This document shows, one piece after another, positions 8,250-16,694 of a stretch of DNA of 64,000 nucleotides (its first letter is position 1; each line of letters starts with the position of its first letter). Made by a program: the position numbers and the translations under genes. Source of the stretch: JACVRX01 sp046726315 (GTDB lineage Bacteria; Actinomycetota; Actinomycetes; Jiangellales; Jiangellaceae). The stretch spans positions 12,634 through 76,633 of the forward strand of contig JBKPAG010000014.1 of NCBI GenBank assembly GCA_046726315.1, written 5' to 3'. A model generated the notes under the pieces. It was not told where the DNA came from. It made no database searches and saw nothing but the letters and a program-made list of their open reading frames with translations.

Positions 8250-10307
8250 GTGACCACCATGACCACCGACACAACTCCGACGCCGGTTGCCGAGCTCATC
8301 GGCCGGTCCAACCGGCTCGGCTCGAACCCGCGGAACACCAACTACGCCGGCGGCAACGCCTCAGCGAAGGGCAATGTCATCGACCCGGTGACCCAGCAGC
8401 CGACCGAGCTGCTGTGGGTCAAGGGCTCAGGCGGCGACCTGGGCACGCTCACCGCTGCTGGACTCGCGGTACTGCGGTTGGACCGGCTGCGCGCGCTCGT
8501 CGTCGTTTACCCAGGCGTCGAGCGCGAGGACGAGATGGTCGACGCGTTCGACTACTGCCTGCACGGCAAGGGCGGCGCGGCGCCGTCGATCGACACCGCC
8601 ATGCACGGGCTGGTCGACGCCGTGCACGTCGACCACCTGCATCCCGACGCCGGCATTGCCGTTGCGACCGCCGTAGACGGAGAGGCACTCACCAAGGCGA
8701 TCTTCGGCGACCGGGTGGTGTGGGTGCAGTGGCGGCGGCCCGGGTTCCAGCTCGGCCTCGACATCGCCGCGGTCAAGCGGGACAACCCACAGGCCATCGG
8801 CGTCATCCTGGGCGGGCATGGCATCACCGCCTGGGGCGATACCAGCGAGCAGTGTGAGGCGAACTCGCTGGAGATCATCCGAACCGCGCAGGCTTACCTG
8901 GACGAGCATGGTGTCGCCGAGCCGTTCGGGCCGGTCATCCCCGGGTACGAGCCGCTGCCCGACACGGAGCGGCGGGCCCGAGCCGCCGCCCTCGCGCCGG
9001 TGATCCGCGGGCTCGCGTCGACCGACTGGCCGCAGGTCGGCCACTACACCGACAGCGACGTGGTACTTGAGTTCGTCGCCCGGGACAAGCACCCGGCGCT
9101 GGCCGCGCTGGGTACGTCCTGCCCGGACCACTTCCTGCGGACCAAGGTCCGGCCGATGGTGCTCGACCTGCCGGCCTCGGCGCCGCTCGACCAGACAATC
9201 GACCGGCTCATGGAGCTGCACCGCGAGTACCGCGAGGAGTACCGGGCCTACTACGAACGGCATGCCGAGCCGGAAAGCCCGCCGATGCGCGGCGCCGACC
9301 CGGCGATTGTCTTGGTGCCCGGCGTCGGGATGTTCTCCTACGGCAAGGACAAGCAGACCGCTCGGGTGGCCGGCGAGTTCTACGTCAACGCGATCAACGT
9401 CATGCGCGGCGCGGAGGCCGTGTCCACCTACGCTCCCATCGACGAGCGAGAGAAATTCCGTATCGAGTATTGGGCACTGGAGGAAGCAAAGCTGCAACGG
9501 ATGCCGAAGCCCAAGCCACTGGCCACCCGCGTCGCACTGGTCACCGGCGCCGCGTCCGGCATCGGCAAGGCAACCGCAGAACGGCTCGCGGCAGAGGGTG
9601 CCTGCGTGGTTGTCGCCGACCTCGACGCGATGAAAGCCTCCGCCGCTGCGGCCGAGATCGGCGGAGCCGACATCGCGGTCGGTGTCGCCGCCGACGTCTC
9701 TGACGAGGACGCGGTGAAGGCGGCGATCGACGCGGCGGTGCTGGCGTTCGGCGGGCTGGACCTGGTGGTGAACAACGCCGGCCTGTCCGTCTCCAAGCCG
9801 CTCCTCGAGACCACGGTTCGCGACTGGGATCTCCAGCACGACGTGATGGCCAAGGGCTCGTTCCTGGTGTCGCGGGAGGCGGCTCGGGTGATGAAGGCGC
9901 AGGGCATGGGCGGCGACATCGTCTACATCTCCAGCAAGAACGCGGTCTTCGCCGGCCCGAACAACGTCGCCTACGGCGCAACGAAGGCCGACCAGGCCCA
10001 CCAGGTCCGCCTGCTCGCCGCCGAGCTGGGCGAGCTCGGCATCCGGGTGAACGGGATCAATCCCGATGGCGTTGTACGCGGATCGGGGATTTTCGCCGGC
10101 GGGTGGGGCGCCCAGCGGGCTGCGGTGTACGGCGTTCCCGAGGAGGAACTCGGCGCTTACTACGCCAAGCGCACGCTGCTCAAGCAGGAGGTACTCCCCG
10201 AGCACGTCGCCAGCGCCGTCTTCGTCCTCACTGCTGGCGAGTTGTCCCGCACTACTGGCCTGCACATCCCCGTCGATGCCGGGGTTGCCGCGGGCTTTCT
10301 GCGGTGA
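8250..10307 (+). CDS. rhaEW: Bifunctional rhamnulose-1-phosphate aldolase / lactaldehyde dehydrogenase
   Basis: A 685-residue fusion. Residues 1 to about 410 form a class II aldolase/adducin domain with the zinc-binding HVDHLHPD (around residues 126-131). Residues from about 430 form a short-chain dehydrogenase with TGAASGIGKA (from 432), NNAG and the catalytic YGATK (Tyr575, Lys579). This architecture matches the RhaEW-type enzyme known from Bacillus and other bacteria. It splits L-rhamnulose-1-phosphate into DHAP and L-lactaldehyde and oxidises the aldehyde to L-lactate. GTG 8250 is used; ATG 8259 is an alternative. Placement between rhaI and rhaB, with lutABC downstream to use the lactate, supports the assignment. 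Confidence 0.93.
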   Translation: MTTMTTDTTPTPVAELIGRSNRLGSNPRNTNYAGGNASAKGNVIDPVTQQPTELLWVKGSGGDLGTLTAAGLAVLRLDRLRALVVVYPGVEREDEMVDAFDYCLHGKGGAAPSIDTAMHGLVDAVHVDHLHPDAGIAVATAVDGEALTKAIFGDRVVWVQWRRPGFQLGLDIAAVKRDNPQAIGVILGGHGITAWGDTSEQCEANSLEIIRTAQAYLDEHGVAEPFGPVIPGYEPLPDTERRARAAALAPVIRGLASTDWPQVGHYTDSDVVLEFVARDKHPALAALGTSCPDHFLRTKVRPMVLDLPASAPLDQTIDRLMELHREYREEYRAYYERHAEPESPPMRGADPAIVLVPGVGMFSYGKDKQTARVAGEFYVNAINVMRGAEAVSTYAPIDEREKFRIEYWALEEAKLQRMPKPKPLATRVALVTGAASGIGKATAERLAAEGACVVVADLDAMKASAAAAEIGGADIAVGVAADVSDEDAVKAAIDAAVLAFGGLDLVVNNAGLSVSKPLLETTVRDWDLQHDVMAKGSFLVSREAARVMKAQGMGGDIVYISSKNAVFAGPNNVAYGATKADQAHQVRLLAAELGELGIRVNGINPDGVVRGSGIFAGGWGAQRAAVYGVPEEELGAYYAKRTLLKQEVLPEHVASAVFVLTAGELSRTTGLHIPVDAGVAAGFLR

Positions 10308-11799
10308 CGACTGAACTTGCTGTTGCGGCCGTCGACCTGGGCGCGTCAAGCGGCCGGGTCATGGTCGGCCGGGTGGGCGAGCGACGGCTGGTGCTGGAGG
10401 AGGCTCACCGATTCCCCAACATCCCCGTGCGGGTGCGCGGGACGCTGCAGTGGGACATCCTTCGCCTCTACACCGATGTGCTCGACGGGCTGCGTGCAGC
10501 GTCCCAGCACGCCGACCTTGCTGGGCTGGGTGTCGACTCATGGGCTGTGGACTACGGGCTGCTCGATGCCACCGGCGCCCTTATCGGCAACCCGGTGCAT
10601 TACCGCGACACTCGCACCGCCGGCGTGCTTGGGCGCGTCGTCACAACTGTCCCGGAGACCGACCTATACACGACGACCGGCCTGCAGCAGCTGGCATTCA
10701 ACACCATCTACCAGCTGGTGAGCGCACTCGACACGCCCGCACTGGATGCGGCCCGCACGCTGTTGCTGATCCCCGATCTGCTCGTTTACTGGCTCACTGG
10801 CGAGGTCAGTGCCGAGGCGACGAACGCGTCCACCACCCAGCTCTACGACGTGCGCCGCCGAGCCTGGGCCACCGACCTTGCCGCCCGGCTCGGGCTGCCG
10901 GCGCACATCCTGCCCTCAATTCGCGAGCCGGGTCAACTGATCGGAACGGTCCTCCCCGAGGTCGGCGACGGTGTCGGATTGCCGAAAGACCTGCCGGTGA
11001 TCGCGGTCGGGTCGCACGACACCGCGTCGGCCGTCGTCGGCGTACCCGCCCGGGACGAGCGGTTCGCCTATATCTCCTGCGGTACCTGGTCGCTGGTCGG
11101 CGTGGAGCTGTCCGGCCCGGTGCTGAGCGACGACGCCCGGCTGGCGAACTTCACCAACGAGGGGGGGTCGATGGCACCATCCGGTTCCTGCGCAACGTCA
11201 TGGGCCTGTGGTTGCTCCAGGAGTCGCAGCGAGCCTGGACCTCTGCTGGTGTGACGATGGACCTGCCGACCTTGCTGGCTGACGCAGGCAGGGTGTCGCC
11301 GTTCACTGCAGTGGTCGACCCGGACGACCCGACCTTTTTGCCACCCGGCGACATGCCTGCGCGGATCGCCGACGCGTGCCGCGCTACCGGCCAGCCGCCG
11401 CCGAGCAGTCCGGCGGAGACTGTTCGCTGCATCATCGACAGCCTCGCGCTCGCTCACCGGCGAACAGTCCGGGAGGCCCAAGAACTGTCCGGACGAGTTG
11501 TCGATGTCGTCCACATCGTGGGTGGTGGAGCCCGCAATGCCTTGTTGTGTCAGCTCACCGCCGATGCCTGCGGATTACCGGTACTGGCGGGGCCGGTAGA
11601 GGCCACAGCGCTCGGAAATGTCGTCGTCCAGGCTCGGACGCTCGGCGCACCACTGCCGGACCTGACAGCCATGCGGGGGCTGCTGCGGGAGACCCAGGAA
11701 CTGCACCGCTACGAGCCGCGCGGAGATGTGGCTGCGTGGGACGCTACTGAATCGCGGGTCTACGGGATGCGGACGGGCGTCGGGACGGATCGTGCATGA
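10304..11799 (+). pseudogene. rhaB: Rhamnulokinase with a one-base homopolymer frameshift
   Basis: An FGGY-family kinase that phosphorylates L-rhamnulose to the 1-phosphate. The N-terminal VAAVDLGASSGRVMVGRV, the centre VGSHDTASAVVGVPA...YISCGTWSLVG, and the C-terminal HIVGGGARNALLCQLTADA and GPVEATALGNVVVQA are typical of RhaB. The first part ends at NFTNEGG. The rest continues in another frame as VDGTIRFLRNVMG, which is restored if the run of seven Gs at 11161-11167 had eight. The full length would be about 498 residues, normal for the family. GTG 10304 overlaps the rhaEW stop, and the gene's own stop overlaps the lutA start. A homopolymer lesion is also a common sequencing artefact, so the gene may really be intact. 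Confidence 0.88.
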
Positions 11800-12536
11800 A
11801 GGTCGCGCTGCAGGTCACCTGCGTCAACGACGCGATGTTCCCGGAGACCGGCCGGGCCACCGTGCGGCTGCTTCGCCGGCTTGGTGTCGACGTAGAATTC
11901 CCGGCCGGCCAGACCTGTTGCGGACAGCCGATGGTGAACACTGGGTATCTGGACGAGGCGATCCCCGCGGTGCGCCGCTACGTCGAGGCGTTCGCCGGTT
12001 ACGACGCTGTCGTCACTCCGTCCGGGTCGTGCGCCGGATCGGTGCGGCACCAACACGCAGTGGTGGCCCGCCGGGCCGGCGACACGACCTTGATTGATGC
12101 TGTGGCCCAATTGTCGCCGCGGGTGTACGAGCTCAGCGAGTTCCTCGTCGACGTGCTCGGGGTCGACGACGTCGGCGCCTACTTCCCGCATCGGGTCACC
12201 TACCACCCCACCTGCCATTCGCTGCGGCTGCTCGGGGTTGGGGACCGGCCTCGACGTCTGCTCGAGGCCGTGCGCGGAATCACCCTGGTCGACCTCCCGG
12301 CCGCAGAGGAGTGCTGCGGCTTCGGCGGTACGTTTGCGATCAAGAACGCGGACACGTCGGTGGCGATGGGTGCCGACAAGGCTCGCCATGTTCGCGAGAC
12401 CGACGCCGAAGTGCTGGTTGCGGGGGACAATTCGTGCCTCATGCACATCGGCGGCCTGCTGAGCCGGCAACGCGCGGGTGTCCGAGTGATGCACCTAGCC
12501 GAGGTGCTTGCAACCACATACGGCGAGGCTCGATGA
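11796..12536 (+). CDS. lutA: L-lactate utilisation Fe-S protein LutA
   Basis: A 246-residue protein with two CCG-type cysteine-rich domains: CxxxxxFPETG near the start, TCCGQPMVNTGY and then PSGSCAGSVRHQH, followed by TYHPTCHSLRLLGV, ECCGFGGTFAIKN and GDNSCLMHIGG. This is the LutA/YkgE/LldE architecture, one subunit of the LutABC complex that oxidises L-lactate to pyruvate. Its start (ATG 11796) overlaps the rhaB stop and its stop overlaps the lutB start, so it belongs to the rhamnose operon. Context indicates that it disposes of the lactate produced by RhaEW. Confidence 0.93.
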   Translation: MKVALQVTCVNDAMFPETGRATVRLLRRLGVDVEFPAGQTCCGQPMVNTGYLDEAIPAVRRYVEAFAGYDAVVTPSGSCAGSVRHQHAVVARRAGDTTLIDAVAQLSPRVYELSEFLVDVLGVDDVGAYFPHRVTYHPTCHSLRLLGVGDRPRRLLEAVRGITLVDLPAAEECCGFGGTFAIKNADTSVAMGADKARHVRETDAEVLVAGDNSCLMHIGGLLSRQRAGVRVMHLAEVLATTYGEAR

Positions 12537-14029
12537 CCGCGACCTTCGTCGGAATGCCGGCATTCCCGGTTGCCGCCCGAGCCGCACTGGCTGATAGCCA
12601 GCTCAGACAGAACCTCGCGCATGCGACCGCGACGATCAGGGCGAAGCGCGCCGCCGCCGTCGGGGAGATCGACACCTGGGAAGCGCTTCGGCAGGCCGGC
12701 GCCGCAATCAAGGACCACACCCTCCGGCACCTCGATTCGTATTTGGTACAGCTCGAGGAGTCGCTCACTGCCGCCGGCGCGGTCGTGCACTGGGCACGCG
12801 ACGCAACTGAGGCGTGCGCAGTGGTCGCCGACGTCGCCCGTCGGAACGGGGTCGACGAGGTCGTCAAGGTCAAGTCGATGACTACGCAGGAGATCGAGCT
12901 CAACGAGGCACTCGCGGCCGCGGGCATAGCGGCATGGGAGACCGACTTGGCCGAGCTCATCGTGCAGCTCGACGGCGACCTGCCCTCGCACATCCTGGTG
13001 CCGGCGATCCATCGGAATCGGGCCGAGGTCCGCGAGATCTTCTTGCGCGAGATGGCGAAGGTCGGTCTGTCGGCACCGGCCGACCTGACCGACGACCCGA
13101 CTGCGCTGGCAGCCGCTGCCCGTCTGCATCTGCGGGAGAAGTTCATGCATGCGCGAATGGCAGTGTCCGGCGTCAACTTCGCGGTGGCCGAGACCGGCAC
13201 ATTGGTCGTCGTCGAATCCGAAGGCAACGGCCGGATGTGCCTGACGTTGCCCGATGTCCTCGTGAGCATCGTCGGCATCGAAAAGGTGGTGCCGACCTGG
13301 TTGGACCTCGACGTGTTCCTCCGCCTGTTACCCCGGTCGTCGACCGGTGAGCGGATGAACCCGTACACGTCGACATGGACCGGTGTGACACCGGGCGATG
13401 GTCCGCAGGAAGTGCACGTCGTCCTGCTCGACAACGGCCGGACGAACGTGCTGGCCAATCAGGTGGGCCGGCAGGCGCTGCGCTGCATTCGCTGCTCGGC
13501 GTGCCTCAATGTGTGTCCCGTGTACGAGCGCACAGGCGGACACGCCTACGGGTCGGTCTACCCCGGACCGATCGGGTCCATCCTCACCCCGATGCTGCGT
13601 GGCGTCGGGCACGACGAAGCCACCGACTCGCTGCCGTACGCGTCGAGCCTGTGCGGAGCCTGTTACGAGGTCTGCCCAGTCGCCATCGACATCCCCGAGG
13701 TGCTCGTTCATCTGCGGGCGCAGGTCGTGGACGCGCACCGAGCTCGTATGCCACATGGCCAGGACGTCGCGATGAAGGCCGTAGCGTGGACGTTGGGATC
13801 GTCAGCCAGGCTCAGCGGAGCCGAACGGCTGGCCGGTATGGCCGGGCGAGTTATGACGCGTATCCGCCGCCATCGTTCGCCAAGCGGACGTGCGTCACTC
13901 GGCCGCCTGCCCTGGCCGGGCTCGCGGTGGACCGACGCACGTGATCTTCCCGCTCCGCCCACAGAATCGTTCCGCCGGTGGTGGGCACGTACCGACGGTG
14001 GGCGTCTGGACAACGGCGGCGCGACGTGA
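12533..14029 (+). CDS. lutB: L-lactate utilisation Fe-S protein LutB
   Basis: A 498-residue protein starting at ATG 12533, within an ATGA overlap. The N-terminal LUD domain contains VKVKSMTTQEIELNEAL and AVAETGTLVVVESEGNGR. The C-terminal half has two ferredoxin-like clusters, CIRCSACLNVCPVY and SLCGACYEVCPVAIDIPE. This is the standard LutB/YkgF arrangement; it passes electrons from lactate oxidation within the LutABC complex. The stop overlaps the lutC start by three bases. The last 70 or so residues are poorly conserved and Arg/Pro-rich, as is common in actinobacterial versions. Confidence 0.93.
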   Translation: MTATFVGMPAFPVAARAALADSQLRQNLAHATATIRAKRAAAVGEIDTWEALRQAGAAIKDHTLRHLDSYLVQLEESLTAAGAVVHWARDATEACAVVADVARRNGVDEVVKVKSMTTQEIELNEALAAAGIAAWETDLAELIVQLDGDLPSHILVPAIHRNRAEVREIFLREMAKVGLSAPADLTDDPTALAAAARLHLREKFMHARMAVSGVNFAVAETGTLVVVESEGNGRMCLTLPDVLVSIVGIEKVVPTWLDLDVFLRLLPRSSTGERMNPYTSTWTGVTPGDGPQEVHVVLLDNGRTNVLANQVGRQALRCIRCSACLNVCPVYERTGGHAYGSVYPGPIGSILTPMLRGVGHDEATDSLPYASSLCGACYEVCPVAIDIPEVLVHLRAQVVDAHRARMPHGQDVAMKAVAWTLGSSARLSGAERLAGMAGRVMTRIRRHRSPSGRASLGRLPWPGSRWTDARDLPAPPTESFRRWWARTDGGRLDNGGAT

Positions 14030-14646
14030 GCGCCCGAAACGACGTCCTTGGCCGGGTGCGTCAAGCCCTGGTGGACATCCCGCTGGACGATCCGGGCTCG
14101 GCGCCGCGCGCGCCGGTTCGCGGGCAGGCGGTCGATGACCTCGTCGGACTGTTCACCGAACGGGTCGTTGACTATCGGGCGAACGTGCTCCGCTGTCCGG
14201 CCGGCGCGGTCGCCTCGGCCGTCGCCGACCTGTTCGCAGCAGGGTCGCGGGTAGTCGTGCCGGATGGCATACCACCAGATCTGCTGCCCAACGGCGTTGA
14301 GCTGATCCGCGATGATCCGGCAGCGCCGCTGCCGAACGCGGTGCTCGACGGACTCGACGCTGTGATCACCATCTGCGCCGTCGGTATTGCGACGACCGGA
14401 ACAGTGGTGTTGGACCACGGTGCGGGCCAGGGACGCCGCGCGCTCACTCTCGTACCCGACATTCATATCTGCCTGATCCGTGCCGACCAGATCGTCGCCG
14501 ACGTCCCGGACGCGATCGCCCGGCTCGACCCGGCGCAAGTTCAAACCTGGATCTCCGGGCCAAGCGCGACCAGCGACATCGAGCTCAGCCGGGTTGAGGG
14601 CGTCCATGGTCCTCGCACCCTGCATGTGATCGTCATCGAAGCATGA
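14026..14646 (+). CDS. lutC: L-lactate utilisation protein LutC (LUD domain)
   Basis: 206 residues from GTG 14026, which overlaps the lutB stop. ARNDVLGRVRQAL at the N-terminus and AVITICAVGIATTGTVVLDHGAGQGRRALTLVPDIHICLIRADQIV in the C-terminal half are typical of LutC/YkgG. The protein is the third component of the lactate-oxidising complex. It is the last gene of the tightly overlapping rha-lut run; the next gene starts 19 bases later. No transcription stop is seen in between, so the GH43 gene may be read through. Confidence 0.92.
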   Translation: MSARNDVLGRVRQALVDIPLDDPGSAPRAPVRGQAVDDLVGLFTERVVDYRANVLRCPAGAVASAVADLFAAGSRVVVPDGIPPDLLPNGVELIRDDPAAPLPNAVLDGLDAVITICAVGIATTGTVVLDHGAGQGRRALTLVPDIHICLIRADQIVADVPDAIARLDPAQVQTWISGPSATSDIELSRVEGVHGPRTLHVIVIEA

Positions 14647-14665
14647 TCACCACGGTGAGACTCGC

Positions 14666-16213
14666 GTGAGCCGGTGGCCGAACCCGCTGGTCGCGGGTTT
14701 CAACCCAGACCCGAGCGTCGTCCTGGTGGACGGCGTCTACTACCTCGTGACTTCGACGTTCGAGTATCTGCCGGGAATCCCGGTGTACCGCAGCACCGAC
14801 CTCGTCGAGTGGACCCAGATCGGCAACGTCGCGACCCTAGCCCGCCAGGTCGGTGTCGAGGCTGTGCCGACGGGCGGCGGCGTGTGGGCGCCGACGATCC
14901 GGTACAGCGACGGGGTCTTCTACGTCATCGTCACCGTGGCAATGAGCCCACGCGGATGCGTGGTGTTCACCGCATCCGACCCTGCCGGCCCCTGGAGTGA
15001 CGGTGCGACTATCGAAGGGGTCGGTGGGATCGACCCCGATCTCGCGTGGGACGAGGACGGCACCGCCTACGTCACGTTCTCGGGGCTGGCCACCTTTGGG
15101 GAGAACCTCGGTCAGCACCTGGGCATCCAGCAGGTGCGCGTCGACCTGGACGCTGGCAAGGCACTCGAGGAGCCGCGCTCGCTGTGGTCGGGAACCGGCC
15201 TGATGTTCCCGGAGGCCCCGCACATCTACCGCCGCCACCGCGACTGGTACCTGATGATCGCGGAGGGCGGTACCGAGCGCGGCCACGCGGTCAGCATCGC
15301 TCGCGGCCCGTCCCCTGCGGGACCCTTCGAAGGTAACCCCGCCAATCCCGTCCTCAGCGCGCGCAGCACATCCCGACCGATCCAGAACACCGGTCACGGC
15401 GATCTCGTCGAGACCCCCGATGGCGGAATGGCGATCGTCCTACTCGGGATGCGCCCGCTCGGCGCGACACGAGCGTTCTCCCCGCTGGGGCGAGAGACGT
15501 TCATCACGGAGGTGAGCTGGGCCGACGACTGGCCGCGGATGGCTCCGGTAGAACTGGCGGCCCGGGATGGGATCGAGGAGACGGTGTTCGATTTCGCCGA
15601 CGCGTCGGCCCTGGACGACCCGGGCTGGCTCGCCGTGCGTACGACTCCTACCGACGTCGCGTCGATGACGGCCAGACCGGGTTCCCTGGCGATCGCGGGA
15701 GAGAGATCAACGCTCAACGCGCCTCGGCCGCAGTTCATCGGCCGCCGGCAGCGCCACCTCACCGCCACCGTCTCGACCCGAGTCAACGCGTCAGCAGGGG
15801 CCGGAGGCATGGCGGCGCGGTACGACGAGGAACACCACATCTCGATCGAGGCGCGCGGACAGGGCGAGGCAACCGTGGTCACCGCTCGAGCCAAGGTGGC
15901 GCGGATCGAGCAGACGTGGCGGGCCACCCTGCCCGCCGGGGAGGTGACGCTGCGGATGGAGATGGCGCCGCCGCCAACGGGCTTCAGTCCTGACGCGATG
16001 GGCGGCGACCGCATCCGCCTGCTCGCTGTGGCCGGACAGGACGAGGTGCTGCTCGCGGAATTGGACGGCCGCTACTGGACCGCCGAGACCACTGCGTCCT
16101 TCACGGGTCGCGTCATCGGCTTGTACGCCAGTGAGGGAGTGGTGACGTTCGCCGACTACTCCTACAGCGGCACCGACCGACCCAGCAACGACCGCACTCG
16201 TCCGGCGGCATAA
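14666..16213 (+). CDS. GH43 family glycoside hydrolase (beta-xylosidase/alpha-L-arabinofuranosidase type)
   Basis: A 515-residue protein. The opening MSRWPNPLVAGFNPDPSVV, with Asp15 as the likely general base, followed by YYLVTSTFEYLPGIPVYRSTDLVEW, is the classic start of a five-bladed GH43 propeller. WDEDGTAYVTFSG contains the pKa-modulating Asp, and MFPEAPHIY places the likely acid Glu at about 183. The last 200 residues form the GH43 C-terminal beta-sandwich. There is no signal peptide, so it probably acts inside the cell on imported oligosaccharides carrying xylose or arabinose. GTG 14666 lacks a strong ribosome-binding site, and translation may depend on the upstream lut genes. Confidence 0.9.
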   Translation: MSRWPNPLVAGFNPDPSVVLVDGVYYLVTSTFEYLPGIPVYRSTDLVEWTQIGNVATLARQVGVEAVPTGGGVWAPTIRYSDGVFYVIVTVAMSPRGCVVFTASDPAGPWSDGATIEGVGGIDPDLAWDEDGTAYVTFSGLATFGENLGQHLGIQQVRVDLDAGKALEEPRSLWSGTGLMFPEAPHIYRRHRDWYLMIAEGGTERGHAVSIARGPSPAGPFEGNPANPVLSARSTSRPIQNTGHGDLVETPDGGMAIVLLGMRPLGATRAFSPLGRETFITEVSWADDWPRMAPVELAARDGIEETVFDFADASALDDPGWLAVRTTPTDVASMTARPGSLAIAGERSTLNAPRPQFIGRRQRHLTATVSTRVNASAGAGGMAARYDEEHHISIEARGQGEATVVTARAKVARIEQTWRATLPAGEVTLRMEMAPPPTGFSPDAMGGDRIRLLAVAGQDEVLLAELDGRYWTAETTASFTGRVIGLYASEGVVTFADYSYSGTDRPSNDRTRPAA

Positions 16214-16254
16214 GGGATCCGGGGACCGCCACGCGAAGGGGTTCAACGCGACAT

Positions 16255-16540
16255 TGCTGATGAGCGTGCAGCCGGACATGCGTGCAGCCGGGCCGATAGA
16301 CAGCACGCTGGACGACGGCTTCGACGTTGGCTTCGAGGACCTCTCGATTCTCGTCGCCCGCTACGACGTCCGCCCGATGATCTACCTGGTGGTGTTCGGC
16401 TTGATCACCAGCACCCCGGCGTCCCGATCCACTCCGCTCGCATTGCCGAAGGAGGGCGAGGAGCCCCTCCGACGTCAGCCGATGGTTTGCCTCGGCCACC
16501 CGGGCCCGGAGCTCACGAAACGTCATCGCCTCGCCTCCCT
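16255..16540 (-). pseudogene. Relic of an L-ribulose-5-phosphate 4-epimerase gene (5' half)
   Basis: Reading the minus strand from ATG 16526 gives MTFRELRARVAEANHRL. A frame change then leads to SFGNASGVDRDAGVLVIKPNTT, a stop codon, and a further shifted piece reading DVVAGDENREVLEANV and KPSSSVLSI. This follows the AraD order of an FGN-S motif, VLVIKPSG and KPSSDT-THL. At least three frame changes and a TAG are needed, and the zinc-binding His region and 3' half are gone. An intact araD exists at 23831-24505, so this is a second, dead copy beside the ABC importer. Confidence 0.65.
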
Positions 16541-16582
16541 CCGTAATCCCGCCCGTCATGTCTCCCTGACTCATTCCGTGTC

Positions 16583-16620
16583 TTGACTCGCAAGAATACG
16601 TTTGCATACACTCGAATGCA
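16583..16620 (+). promoter_or_regulatory. Promoter and LacI-type operator of the sugar ABC operon
   Basis: TTGACT (16583-16588) and TACACT (16607-16612), 18 bases apart, make a plausible sigma-70-like promoter. Inside the spacer lies AATACGTTTGCAT, which shares ATACGTTYGCA with a palindrome in front of the LacI gene downstream of this operon (20946-20959). A second dyad, TGCAT...ATGCA with an eight-base centre, spans 16603-16620. The arrangement fits repression by the LacI-type protein encoded at 19808-20887. Confidence 0.55.
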
Positions 16621-16694
16621 ATCCGGCGACGGGGGCTGTATCTGCGGAGCGAAGCAGGGGATCTACGGTGCTTCGCGAGCAAGGAGGGATCGTC

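Noticed and set aside
8427..10349. A 640-codon open frame antisense to rhaEW
   Set aside because: It is the mirror of a strongly biased GC-rich gene with clear enzymatic motifs; the antisense translation has no family motif and an Arg/His/Gly-rich composition.
12200..13150. Minus-strand frames over lutA and lutB
   Set aside because: Shadow frames of Fe-S protein genes whose cysteine motifs are complete on the plus strand.
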